A stretch of 64,000 bases of DNA from Volutella citrinella. Taxonomy: Eukaryota; Ascomycota; Sordariomycetes; Hypocreales; Nectriaceae. This document shows positions 23,608-35,262 of this stretch, one piece after another (position 1 is the stretch's first letter; every line of letters begins with the position of its first letter). The notes beneath the pieces are model-generated. The model did no database searches, was not told where the DNA came from, and saw only the letters and a list, made by a program, of their open reading frames with translations. A program made the position numbers and the translations under genes. The stretch lies in NCBI GenBank assembly GCA_034401135.1, contig JAWZSP010000003.1, positions 682,001-746,000 of the forward strand. The letters run 5' to 3'.

Positions 23608-24170
23608 GGACGGAAGAAACTGGACACAAGCGGCACACGATTGCTCGACAAGAATGAGAGAAGTCGCTGCTGCCAGGGGCCTCTAAATAAAGACGGCGTC
23701 GGTACACGATTCATGAACGACGGCGATGGTGTCTTTTAGTTTCGGTTCCTGGCTCGTGTTGACGCAGGCAACCTCGGACACATTCGCGTATACATCCATT
23801 GGCCATTAGTTTGGAGACAAGTACGGTCGCAATCTTCAGCTTTGACGGCCGGGCCGTTGCCAAGCCACAGAGACAGCGTCATCGTGTCGGGATGCGCCAT
23901 GCTAGAGCAGTCCGGCCGATGCAATTGCGGGCCTTGACGGGCATTTTCATGCCTCAAGTCCTATTATTGTCGAGGCCGTAGGGCTGAGGCAAGGGGCGGA
24001 ACTGATCGTACAGCGGATGGTATGATAGGCTAAGGTCTGCCTGCCCGTTGAGACCGAACTATTCAGTGCCTTTGTACGCGTATGGACATTGTGGGGCCGA
24101 CACAGCCGGTGCTGGCGGGGCGGCCGGTTTGCTGAGCAACAGCCAGCCCAGCCTACCAAAACTGGGCTGC

Positions 24171-24290
24171 TCGCTCGCACCAGCTCGCACTAACTCGCAT
24201 CGGCTCGCACCAGCTCGCACTAACTCGCATCGGCTCGCACCAGCTCGCCAAAACTCGTAACAGCTCGTAACAAATCGCTGCAGCTCGTAC
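24171..24290. repeat. Tandem repeat with 10-bp periodicity
   Basis: About twelve degenerate copies of a 10-bp unit with core CTCGCA or CTCGTA follow one another. Within them a 30-bp unit, made of three 10-bp variants, occurs twice without mismatch (24181-24210 and 24211-24240). Copies decay towards the right. It lies between divergent genes, not in a coding region. Confidence 0.85.
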
Positions 24291-24755
24291 AGCTTTATCA
24301 CGACCGCCATTCCTTTATGCATCAGATTTAAATGAACTCTCTCGCATGCGCCTTTTCACACCCCTAATTCCATCGTGGTAATTTTCGTAGTTATCTATCG
24401 ATTTGCTTATTCCCCTTATGCCCTGTAGCTTGCTGTATTTGCCTCTGTGACCTGTAACTCCCCGGCCAATTGAACCTGGCTCTGACACGGCTTCCAATAT
24501 ACTTTCTAGGCCAACATGATCCAAAGGGCTGGGCATGATGCCTGCTAGAAACTTTAGCAGTTTCTGAACAAGTCCTCATTTGATCCCAAGATAGATTGCC
24601 CTCAACATGATGCTGAAGCAGAACACGTTCAAAACACGCCCCGCCACGTAGTTTGCTCTACGCGTATAGACTAAGAGGAGCACCAGATGCATACGACAGC
24701 TTCAAAAATATCGAAGGGTCGACGTAAGCTTAATTAAAGACTCGAGCGAAGGAGA

Positions 24756-24763
24756 TATATATA
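24756..24763 (+). promoter_or_regulatory. TATA box of the RTA1-family gene
   Basis: TATATATA lies about 158 nt before the ATG at 24921. Confidence 0.4.
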
Positions 24764-24920
24764 GTCAAGAGGGCGGCCAAGATTTCTAGAATGAATAGCA
24801 GAGCCCAAGCCCGACGATTTCCACCGCCAAGGATCCCTTCATCACCCGACGATCGATTTCGGAGTCCATTCATTAGCGTCGCACTTGCAGGGAACAGTTT
24901 CGAGGTCTTACAGCGACAAG

Positions 24921-26085
24921 ATGGCCGGATCGGATGCACCCTCGGCATACAAGTTTTACAACTATGAGCCCAGCTTAGCAGCTGCCATTGTCTTCATTGC
25001 CGTATTTGGCCTGTCTGCGTTGCTACACCTTATACAGCTGGTGTGGCACCGCAATTGGTACTTTATCCCGTTCTTGATTGGGTGCCTCTGTAAGTCGACC
25101 GCCTGACAATCCACCATCAAATATTACGAGCTAACGAGACTCGATGCTCAGTCGAAGCGGTTGGCTACGTCGGGCGAGCATTGTCTGCCCAAGAAGCCCC
25201 CGACTACACCAAGAACCCATACATTATCCAGTCCATCCTACTCCTCCTCGGCCCTGCCCTGTTCGCCGCGTCCATCTACATGGTCTTGGGGCGCATGATT
25301 GTTCTCTTGGAAGCCGACGACCTATCCCTCATCCGGCCGAAATGGTTGACAAAGGTGTTTGTGTTGGGAGACGTGCTCTCATTCTTGGCCCAGAGCGCAG
25401 GTACGTCGCACTTGAGGAGTACGGACAGAGCGTCTGGTGGCTGGTAGCTGACACAATGGCCGCAGGTGGTGGTATGCTGGGCACGGCAAAGACCAAGGAC
25501 GACGTCAAGAGAGGCGAAAACATCATCCTGGGTGGCCTCGCCATCCAGATCCTCTTCTTCGGCTTCTTCATGGTGGCGATTCTGGTGTTCCACGTGCGCA
25601 TCAACAGCAGGCCAACAAATAAGTCATTCCAGCTCGTGGTGCCCTGGCGGTCGCTGCTCTACGTCCTCTACATCACCAGCCTGCTCATCATGGTTCGATC
25701 CGCATTCCGAGTCGCTGAATACGTAATGGGCAAGGAAGGAGAGCTGCAATCCGTTGAGTACTGGCTCTACATCTTCGATGCCACACTAATGGCACTGGCG
25801 TGCCTGCTTTTCAACTTCTTCCACCCCAGCAAGGTGCTCAACCGGGAGGCCAGTGCGAAGCGAATCTCGAGCTCCGACGGCTACCTGATGGAGAGCCAGG
25901 TCCACGAGGAGCCTCGCCCCTTGAGTTCCAGGCCCAAGGAGTACTCGAACCAACACTATCCTCACTCGAACCAACACTATCCTCACTCGAACCAACACTA
26001 TCCTCACCCGAACCAACACTATTCTCACTCGAGCCGGCGCCCTTCGCACTCAGACCACCGTCATTCGAGACAGTACTACAACTGA
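24921..26085 (+). CDS. RTA1-family membrane protein (lipid-translocating exporter type)
   Basis: Three exons (24921-25089, 25152-25400, 25466-26085) give 345 residues. Seven hydrophobic segments are visible, among them AAAIVFIAVFGLSALLHLI, IIQSILLLLGPALFAASIYM and IQILFFGFFMVAILVFHV. Family hallmarks include EAVGYVGRALSA after the second segment and the GRMIVLLEAD region. Family knowledge: Rta1/Rsb1-type proteins sit in the plasma membrane and are linked to tolerance of toxic sterol-binding compounds and to sphingoid-base export. The actual substrate of this copy is unknown. The cytosolic tail is unusual: four tandem SNQHYPH-type heptapeptides followed by a His/Ser/Arg-rich end. The start sits in AAGATGG and is preceded by a TATA box. 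Confidence 0.88.
25945..26028 (+). repeat. Coding minisatellite, 4 x 21 bp
   Basis: Four consecutive 21-bp units encode SNQHYPH, SNQHYPH, SNQHYPH and PNQHYSH in the tail of the RTA1-family protein. The first three are identical in protein. The fourth differs by two substitutions. The unit is a multiple of three, so copy-number change would keep the frame. Confidence 0.92.
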
Positions 26086-28643
26086 ATGAGGGCTAGGTGA
26101 TGGATAGAAGCTAGGCTTCGACAAGACAGCCGCAAGGGCCTGAGGTTTAATATACTACTAGAGTTGACATCGGACGCTATTTACACATAGAAAGCCACGG
26201 TTTCAGACATGGCAATTTTGTCCATGAGATTGAGACCCCGCAGCCAGTTAAGAGCATCCTGGAGCAGAGTGCACCTAGGGATGAGCATATCTGGAGACTG
26301 GAGCTGAAGGGAGGGAAGGAGACATGGGCTTGAGGGGACTACGTTACACAGCACTACATAGATGGTTCACATGCCAAAAACAAGGCGTTTTTGTTTTGTA
26401 CCAGGTGTTTCATGACGGGGACTGCAACTATGTGATATCAAATGCGCCCTGACGTGCTGAATAGGCTAGCAGATGGGCCTGGTCTGAGGCGAAAGGTATG
26501 GACTATTGACACAGATCGAGAGAAACAGCGCAGGTGGGCGATACGGAGATGGTCATGCCTCCCAAGTGGCCGGGTCCAGGGGCAGATGGGTCTGTCCCGG
26601 CTTCCATCAGCCAGCTACATCCCATGACATACCAACGGACGGGTCCCTTGAGTCTCGACACATGGACGGCATCCTTATCACATCGCAGCAGACCCCAGCC
26701 ATCATTTCAATCACAGCTGGCCAGGTAGGCAGCGCTGAGACGCAATGTCTCGACGGGCGGCTGTGATAGATGACAGAACCACAGGTCCAGCGCCGCAATG
26801 TTTCGGACGATCACACAGAACGGGCGAACGGCGGGTCACCTCGAAGCCACTGAGGGTTCGAGTTGGTGGGAGACGGGCTTGATAGCGGTTGGCGTTCGTT
26901 TCCCAGTTTGTCTGGAGTGAGTCTAGCCAACTAGCTCTTCCTCTGGAAGATCCCAAGACTCAGAGAGTCAGGGTCTGAGGATCCGAGGCCAGGGCCATGA
27001 GATGCAAAGACATTCCAGCGGCAAGACGGAGACAGCAAGCGGCTGAGTTATGCTAGAGTCTGAGATGCCATGAGCAGCCAGGCTCCGTGCACAGCAACAA
27101 CATAATGCTTTGGAAGCATTCGAGAGGGCAGCTGTCCCATGGCCAGAGCAGCACGGGCCCCATTGCCCTACGGACGATACCCTGTTCTCGGAAGGCATCG
27201 CAATATCTTGATTGATACTAGCCAAATTCGAGAATTGGACAGGATCTCCATGTTTTTCATTTCTTCGGTTATCACTGCTGAGGTGCCTTATAGATCAATG
27301 TTTGAAGCCCCATTCAAGCGCAGGTACGTTGGCGCTAGCGCTGCGAACATACCGCTGGCAGTGGCGGGGAGCCGGCGTCCCCAGAACAAAAAGCAATGGA
27401 ACCTAGTGGAGGGTCCGTCAGTTAGGTTTGAGACAGCGGGAGAGCAGCCAAGCACCCAAGGGCCCCCCAGCACAAGCCAAGGCGCCGATCAGTCTGGCGT
27501 TCCGCTACTTCTTTGCTGCGCTACGTACTGATTGCGATGTGCCAGCCATCATATCATTCTCCCACCACCGCCTGCTGCAAGGTTCAGGACGGCAGCAAGG
27601 GGAGCTCTCGTTTCTCGGAACGGCCTGTGAGTACAATTGGGTCTGCCTGTCGTATTATGAGCACCTGGTGGACAGTGCTGATGGTTGATACTCGGCTCTC
27701 TCCGATCTCAGTGGCTGTGGCGCAACATCCTACGGTTTCGTGATTCAACGCAATGCAAACGGGCGTCGTCCGGACGTACTGTGCGACACATGGTCAAAGC
27801 CCAAATCATGCACGGTACACTATAGCTGAGGGCTTGTAATACTCGCCACGCCCAGCGGTGTTCCCTAGCGCAGTCTGCTGGGCAACTGCCCGATTGGGAC
27901 AGCCGGCCGTGGCACCGTTCACCCATCGAACTGAAGTGACGTTGCGCTTGGTACTAAGGAGGGACGAACGGTTTCCCACTGTTTTCCTGGCCATCCTATG
28001 TTGTCAGTGGCTTGCCAGGAGTCCTCCTTCTCCTGCGCTGGCGTGTCCTGATATTCCTGCGTCCAATGCCACCGGCCATCCCACTCAGTCAGTATACTGC
28101 GACTCGCTGGTGGGATCTGCTGCGGGCAGGCCGGGGCGCCGCACTGTGTCTCAGCCACAGCGGACGCTTTGGTGTAATCAAGAAGCAAAGTGTACAGTAA
28201 TGCCGATATTACTCCCAAATGCGCAATGGAATCTGCAGAACGGGATGGCTTGCTGTGAGAGGAAACTCGATCCCGATCAAATCAAACAAATCTCCTGTTG
28301 TCGGAGAGAGGTGAAGCGAGGATATGCGAGGCGAGAGCCGCTAAGAGGTCTGACGGCCTGGTCTGGTCGGCTCACATGACAACATGTTACGAAGCAGGGC
28401 CGCCATGTCCTCTGTGGTACAGGGCTTATAGTCCGTGATCAGGTGGTATGCATCCCGCTAACTGAAACGACCTGTCAAGTCAACCAGCCAGTTGTTGCGG
28501 TGAGAAGGCCTTCTCGCCTATTGCTGGGTTCCCTTGACCAAAGGCTTTCATGTTCCCAAGTGTCCAGTGACGGCATTCGACGAGACTGCTACCTGTCTGA
28601 GTAAGATGATTGTAGCAGAGGCGCTGCACAGCTCAGCCACATG
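26086..28643. other. Long intergenic region
   Basis: About 2.5 kb without a supported gene. Frames on both strands are short, with no recognisable domain. It probably holds the 3' UTR of the RTA1 gene and distal promoter of the zinc-cluster regulator. Confidence 0.45.
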
Positions 28644-29899
28644 CCTTCCATCGCCATCCCATTCCCGCAGGCTCATTGGACTCGACACTGTGCGGTACGT
28701 TACAGTGCGACTGAGACACAGATCGCACTATCCCACATAAGAATCCCCACCCCTCTTTCGCACTGGTGCTCCACCTCTCCACCAAACAGCTGCAAAAAGT
28801 GTGAACGCCAAACGTGTTACCATCCATATCCACACACGCCTTGCCCCGGCTCCACCCTAGTCCCTCGCCTGTGCCGACAGGGCCCTCTGCTTGGCTGGCT
28901 GCATCCACTGTGGCTTGATTGCCGTCGAGGGACGGTTGCACCTCTGGGGGAGTCCCTCACACCCCGACGAGGTGGCTTGCTTTGCCCTCGCACAGACAGA
29001 CAGGCTGCTGCACACAGAGACCCGCCCCCAGTTCGCCCGCCCTCCTCGCCCAGCGGTACCTCACGCCCCCATACAATCCGCCTGCTGTCCAAGGTTCCTT
29101 CCTTTCGCAGACACACTCGCTGCGTCTGGGGAGGAGAAGGGGGGGCTTGCTTTTTAGCCCTTCTCACTGGCTCGCGCCCGTCCGTCGGTCGCACGCTAAT
29201 TTCTCATTCACGCCTTTCCCCTTTCTGGCTGTCTCGTCCGTCTTCCGTGTCGCCTGCGCCGTCCGTGTCGCCCTGTGCCTTGGCCCCCCCCCCAAACTGC
29301 ACTGGGCTTGCTTAGGCTTGGCCTGGCTGTGGCTCCTCCTGGGACTTTTCGCCCTCGCTCGTCCCATTTTGAGTCCCGGTGTCTCTGCCCGTCTGGTTGC
29401 CGACTGTGCATCTCCTGTTCCCGTTCCTTCTTCACCCTCTCCATTCCCACCACCGCCTGTTCCTTTTCCAAACCTCTTTTCTCGGCCTTTTCGACATCGA
29501 CGCACCTCGCGCTGGTGACCGCACACTCGCCTAGCCCGACATCCGGATTGCAACCCTGCTGGAAGCGCCTCGCCGCTACTCCTGCTGCTGCTCCTGCCAG
29601 GGTCCCCGCATTATGGTCCAAGGCGAAAGGGCCGAATAACGCCTGCACGCCTGCGAAGCCTTCCCATCCATCCCCCGCCTGTCACTCGAATTTCACCGAA
29701 TCGCTTCCTCGACCGTTCGTTGCGCCCGCTGCTCTCCCCGCAGTCTTCCCCAGACTTTGGCTTGAACATTAAGCCAACCTCGTCTATCGTCTTATCGTTG
29801 GCGTGCCTGCCCGGCGATACTCACTCGCCATCTTCCCCAGCATCTCGAACTCAATCCACCACGCTCTCCTGAGCCCGACACGAAAAGACTCTGCTCGCC
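28644..29899 (+). promoter_or_regulatory. ATG-depleted, pyrimidine-rich leader/promoter of the Zn2Cys6 gene
   Basis: Scanning every line, I find only one ATG on the plus strand in these 1256 nt (at 29613), although the sequence is long and not AT-poor enough to explain this by composition alone. The stretch is rich in C and T (TCC, CTC, TTC runs). The simplest reading is a long transcribed 5' leader from which upstream start codons have been removed by selection. The transcription start is not identified. Confidence 0.55.
29613..29639 (+). promoter_or_regulatory. Possible upstream ORF in the regulator's leader
   Basis: ATG at 29613 opens an 8-codon frame (MVQGERAE) ended by TAA at 29637-29639. 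It lies 260 nt before the main ATG and is the only ATG in the leader. If transcribed, it could modulate translation of the regulator. Confidence 0.45.
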
Positions 29900-32148
29900 A
29901 TGTCCCAGGCCGTCAAGAGGGCGTGCGACGCCTGCCATCGCCGTAAGGTGAAGTGCGATGGAATCAACCCTTGCCGCAACTGTTCCGCTGCCCAACTCTC
30001 GTGCACCTACAATGCAATCCCTCAGAAGAAGGGCCCCAAGGGCTCCCGCGCCAAGGTCATCAGCGAGCTGCGAGAGACTCAACGCCAGACCAGCCTGTCT
30101 GCTCGCGTACAGAACCGCATCAACGGAATTGCTTGTACCCCTGCTACTCCCAGCCTGACGCCCGCGCCTGGTATGGTCACGACCGAGTTGGTCAAGGATT
30201 GCGTCCAGTTCTATTTCGACAACCTCTATCCCCAACTACCAATTCTAGACCGGCGACAGGTTGAGCAGCAGATGATGTACATGGAGCAAAACCGTGATGC
30301 CTATTGCCTCATGACCGCGCTTTGCGCTTTCATCATGCTCCAGCCCGGCATGACGATGCCAGCAAACGACCCCTACAACCTCGACATGAACCCTGGAGCG
30401 ACTCTCATTTCTAGCCAGCTGCTTCTCGAGGAGGCTCTTCGTGTCCGCAAGGGGTACGAGTACCAAGACTCGATTAATCTGAATGTTCTCGCCACCAACT
30501 TCTTCATCTTCGGCTGCTACTATGGCCTTGAGATGCACGAGAAGGCATGGTATTACCTTCGAGAGGCGACAACCATGATCCACATGGCTGGCATGAACAA
30601 GGAGGAGCACTACTTGCAACTTGATATTTCAGAGGGCACTCGTCGACGACGCCTGTTTTGGCTGTTTTTGACCATGGAGAGGTATGAAAGATCCTGGTCT
30701 GAATGTTTTCATCAGATGCTAACGTGTCAATCACAGGGCCTATGCCATCCAGCGCCATCGACCATTGACCCTCCAGGCCACTATCCGCCCACCCACTGCT
30801 GGGGATGATCCTTCTGACCCTCTTGCTCACCAACTCAATCCCTTCATCATGCTCGTCAACTTGTACCGACCCTTTGACGACGCTTTCACAGCAACGTGGA
30901 ACAAGGCACGACGCCACCTTTCTGCCCAGCATGTCACTGGACTCCAGAAGCAGCTCAACGATCTGGTGCAATCGTTCCTTTGCCAGGACTCCAACCTGAC
31001 CGACCTTCGAACTAACCAGCAGTGGCTCAAGAGCACTGTTTGGCAGCTCACCAACGGATCTATTGGAAACAACGGCGATGACGGCATATCGTTCCAGTAT
31101 CCCGTGGATATGTCCCGGGAGCTACTGATGAACATGGCCTCTCAGTTCCCCAACCAAGGAATGGAGCTTCTCAGCTCTGGACTGGTAAGTTGTTGAGAAG
31201 TCATAATATACGAAACCTACTGACAATGCCCAGATTGAGAAGCTGGTGGAAACCTGCCATGCTATGACTGATGTTCTGGCCGCGCAGCCTCCTTCTCGGG
31301 ATCCCTTCGCCGTTGGCCCCCGCGAATATCTGAACCAGCTCCTCAGCATTGTCGCCGTCACTCGTAATGGCGACTACCGCTTCCTGCCTCTTCTCCTCAG
31401 CAAGGTCACCGAGGTGCTCCCTCGACTGGCCAACCCCATGTTGCAAAACGCCCCGGAAAATGCCAACATGGCCAACATCGACATTTTCGACGGCTTCGGC
31501 AACGCCGGTATGGCCCAGCCTCCACCCCAAATGCAGATGTCCATGGAGAGTGAGTATCCCCAGAAATATCCCGTTGAGGACTATGACAAGAAATACTCGA
31601 TGGACATGGCTGGCAACACACCTGAGTCGGCATCCAACTCCAACGCCTCAAACGGTACACCGCCAGTATCTCAGCAGACTGAGATGAATGGGTCTTTTGT
31701 TAGCTCACCCTCCGTCATGTCCCCTGGAATGGAGTACACTCAAAACATGAATGGATTCGCTTGCACGCCAATGCCAGACATGGTTATGAGCCCAATAACG
31801 AACGGACCCCAAAACGGACTTCAAAGCCAGCATCAGCAACACATCGGCGGCCAGCAGGTGAACCAGAGCCATGAGGGCTTGATGCAATCTCATATGGGCA
31901 ACATGACGACGCAGGCGATGCCGAGCCAAGGGATGAACACAGCCGCGATGCCCTCGTCGCATCCCATGAGTGGCATGTTCAATATGCGACAGCCGCCCCA
32001 ACGACAAGGAAGTTTCCAGATACCGGGTCAAGCGATGCGAACAGTTGGTGACTTCCAAGGCATGCAACGCGGTAGCGCGGACGAGTCAACGGCGATGAGT
32101 GGCATGGCTTCAATTCCAGCCGAGATGGACTTTGGAGCCATGCGATGA
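29900..32148 (+). CDS. Zn(II)2Cys6 transcription factor with fungal-specific TF domain
   Basis: Three exons (29900-30681, 30737-31184, 31234-32148) give 714 residues. The zinc cluster is at the N-terminus: C9, C12, C19, C25, C28, C35 (CX2CX6CX5CX2CX6C), followed by KKGPKG, a linker seen in the maltose/sucrose-activator (MAL/SUC1) group of regulators (from memory). The middle homology region runs from about 90 to 420 (VQFYFDNLYPQLPILDRRQ, FIFGCYYGLEMHEKAWYYLR, RRRRLFWLFLTMER). The last 230 residues are Met/Asn/Gln/Pro-rich and disordered, a likely activation region. It acts in the nucleus on DNA. A role in sugar metabolism is only suggested by group resemblance. The promoter side is long and the leader is ATG-depleted. 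Confidence 0.88.
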
Positions 32149-33241
32149 TGCCGTGCCTCACCACCATCGACCGGTCGGTATCGGCCCTTTATACAGCTCT
32201 GACCAGGGCCCTTCTTCACACCACTTTTTCCTTTGTCAACATGACCCTAAACGCCCCACGCACATTGGCGGCTGCGAAGCCCACCCACTCATCACCCCCT
32301 TTTCACATCTTGAACACTTGTTGCCGTTGCTCAACAGTATTGGAGCTTGCGGCGTCCGCCTTGTAAAAACAGACCTACCGGATGCAATGTCAAAGATTGC
32401 CATACTCTTCTTTGTTTTGTCTGAATTGCTTTCTGCTGGTTTATTCCCGCGGTTGTCGGATTGAGAAGTATCTGCCCGCATGGTGTTGGAAGCACCCGGT
32501 TTCTGAGAGAAACGGCTAGGATCATCTTAGGGGGTTGGAGTTCAGGAACTATCTACGTAATGTTGGTGGCACGGTAGTGCGATGCGTCTTTTTTGACTTG
32601 TTTTGCCGGTGTTTTCCTGGCATTATGGAATCGGGTTGGGGCCCCAAGACAAAGAGTTTGGAACAACGGCAAAGATTTGTGCTTAGCAGAATTCTTGGAT
32701 ATCGAATTTGATGCTCTGTAGCCTTTGCTACACTAGATAGGATAAAAATACATCCTAGTACAATTACTTTGACCTTGCATGCTACCAATGAGTGTAAACC
32801 AGTTGATTGATATGTACTCCGTAGTGATGGCAACTTCTCATGGTGAAGACTCCTGGCCACCGCCTGAAATCTCATATTGATCCTCAAATGTTTGGTTGAA
32901 GGGCTGTTTGTTTCGCCGGCGAAGATGTAGAATCCAGCTACATCTGTTGGCCAGAGCTAAATAAGGAGTAACAAGAGGGAGTTCCGGCCAAGCCCGCGAA
33001 CTCTTGCTGTGGTATATATGAGTTTTGAGGTTTTGTGTAACCCTTTGTCTCTCTGCCAAACCCATCGTACATTAAACTCCGATCAAACCAGACCTGCACC
33101 CAAAAGAAGACAATCTGGCTGGGATATTGTAAACAAACTTCATCTCGTTATCATGTCATCATTCCAACGCCCATCGCCCGCAAAGCATTACTGTAAAAAC
33201 GTCAAAATGAAGCGTATGGATACACGGCCGGTGGATGCGGC
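32149..33241. other. Convergent intergenic region
   Basis: Lies between the stop codons of the transcription factor and the lipase. It is AT-richer than the genes and carries short frames only, consistent with two 3' UTRs. Confidence 0.5.
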
Positions 33242-35262
33242 CTATATCTCTTTGCGTCCCCTTCCGGTCGCGGAACCGACGGCCAGCGTCTCGATGCGGC
33301 CGGCGTACAAGCTCATGAGGTGGGAGACGGGGTCTCCCCAGATGATGCCACGCAGATCTTCGTCAAAGCAGGTGACAGCCATGACGCCTTCGTCGAGGCG
33401 CTCCCGTACTGTCTGGTAATCCGTCGAAGCCAGGGGTTTGCTCTTATTCCTGCCGCGCCTTGGCCCGCCGGAGCGCAGCACAATGAGGCGGCCCGCGTTG
33501 CTGAGCGAGCAGGGGGGCACCTCCCAGACCGGCTTCCGATGGTAGCGGGCTCGGCGCCGGTCGCGGTCCCTGTCCCGGGACGAGGAACGGCCGGAGTTCT
33601 TCGTTGCGGGGGGCGGTGGAGTAGCGAGGAGGTTGAGCAGTGACATGACGTAGGCCTTGTCGGCACGGACGACGGGGTCGCCCTCGTTGATGAAGCTGAG
33701 GAACAGGCTCTTGCGCAGCTCGCGGCGGTCGGGGCGTAGGAGCGGTAGTAGGCTGACGGGGGGCGTGCCGAAGGTGACGCAGTGGACGCGCTTGAAGCAC
33801 GAGGTTAGGGTGTTGAGCTCGGAGCGGGCCTCGGAGGAGGAGGCCAGCATGTGGCAGTAGAGCAAGGATGCCACAGCGCCGCCGGCTGAGTGACCCGTGA
33901 TGAGGAGGCTGTGGTTCCGGCGAGATGGGTCGTCGCGGAGCAGCTGGCGCAGGCGGGCGGCGACGGGGCCCAGCATCTTGCGGGCGACGGAGAGGAAGCC
34001 GGCGTGGCACAGGTTGCCCGGGTCATCGAGGAAGCCGGCGGGCGAGACGGGAGCGGAGCGCAGGTTGACGGCCCAGTCGGAGAAGGAGGCGGTGCCGCGG
34101 ATGGCGAAGACGATGGTGTTCATGTGGTCCATGGACACGGACTTGATGCACATGGCCTTTGTGCCGGAGCGCCAGTCGGGCGAGACGTGGGCGTCGAGCT
34201 CGGTGCCCCGCGGCTTCTCATAGACGCGCTGCGAGAACTGCGCGGCGAGGCAGAGGAGCGGCCAGGTGTTGACGTATCTGTGTGCGTGATGTGTCAGCAG
34301 TGAAGAAGTTGGCGATGCTGGGGTTTTGAGGGGTTGAGGACTTACAAGACTAGCGGAGGGAGGTTCTTGGGCAACTTCGAGTTGGCGTACAGCTCGACCT
34401 TGGAGAAGTACTGGCCGGTGACGACGGACGTGGCAACGTCGGTCGTCGGGCAGCTCTGCTTGCCCCTGTGTTTGGACAAGCTCGGCTTCTTGGACCGGGA
34501 CGCCGACTTGCCGGCGCCGCCGCGGTCAAGGACAATGTCGTCGCCGGTCGGTGGCACATGGACGGCTGGTCGGCACTTGAACAGGGCCTCCTCGCAGCCG
34601 GACATCTTCTCCGAGTCGATGAGGGTGATGAGGTCGTCGAAGCAGCGGTTGATCTGGTCGTAGGCGGCGGCGGTGGAGTTGGCCCAGCTGGTTGCGCCGT
34701 GCCAAGCGTTGATGCTGTCGTCGTAGAGCTGCGCGGGAACGACGTCGCGGGCGAGGTTCATCATGGAGCCTGTGAGGCGGACGAGCGAGCCGGCGGTGGC
34801 ATTCTGGCTCTGGCCCTGGTTGTGATTCTGGTTCTGGGTTTGGTTCTGGCTCTGGCTCTGGGGAAAGCCGCCGATGTAGTAGTGCTGGTTGACAATGACT
34901 GGCTGTGGCGGCGGGTAGGCGGGAGGAGGAGGGCGGGAGCCGAATTGCGGCAGCGACTGGGTGGCGTAGGCGTGGCCGTACGGGTTGTTTGCGATTGCGT
35001 TGCTCTGAAGCTGCTGGAGAGAGGGCGGCGCGGGGAGGGCGAGGAGTGGCTGGGGACGTGGTTGATACTGGAGCTGTTGAGGTTGAGGTTGAGGTTGTAC
35101 GTTCTGTGGCCGCTGTAGCTGTTGTGGTTGTTGCGGCGGGCCAGGCTTATACATGGTGTTTTGGGCCGGGCTGGCAGGAGCATACTGTTGCTGCCGCGCA
35201 GCCTTTTCCTTTCCCTTTTCCTTGTCCTTCCTGGACCTGCTTCCCGAGAACCACCAGCCCAT
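33242..35262 (-). CDS. Class 3 lipase-domain protein with Pro/Gln-rich N-terminus
   Basis: Two exons (35262-34346 and 34277-33242) join in phase to 650 residues. The first 170 residues are low-complexity Gln/Pro/Asn (PQQPQQLQRPQ type). A helical region follows, then the alpha/beta-hydrolase core: FAIRGTASFSDWAVNL, the nucleophile elbow ITGHSAGG (Ser about 436), VHCVTFGTPPVSLL, and FINEGDPVVRADKAYV, which carries the likely catalytic Asp. Family knowledge: class 3 lipases cleave acylglycerols or lysophospholipids. There is no signal peptide, so this copy is probably intracellular, unlike secreted fungal lipases. A basic Ser/Arg insert (SSSRDRDRDRRRARY) lies after the core. The start MGWWFSGSRSRK was chosen over an in-frame CTG/other upstream codon because it is the first suitable ATG near the promoter. 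An ATG at 35430 in the same frame remains possible. Confidence 0.82.

Larger units (their letters stand above)
23608..24920. other. Intergenic between two divergent genes
   Basis: This stretch lies between the glycosyltransferase start and the RTA1 gene start. It contains the 10-bp tandem repeat and a TATA box annotated separately. No protein-like frame is seen. Confidence 0.5.

Noticed and set aside
24171..24290. Regular short repeats as a CRISPR array
   Set aside because: Units are contiguous 10-mers without unique spacers, and the genome is eukaryotic.
28641..29518. Overlapping 199-224-codon frames before the zinc-cluster gene
   Set aside because: They begin with the ATG at 28641 or with non-ATG codons, overlap in different frames, and are Pro/Ser/Arg-rich as expected of C/T-rich leader DNA.
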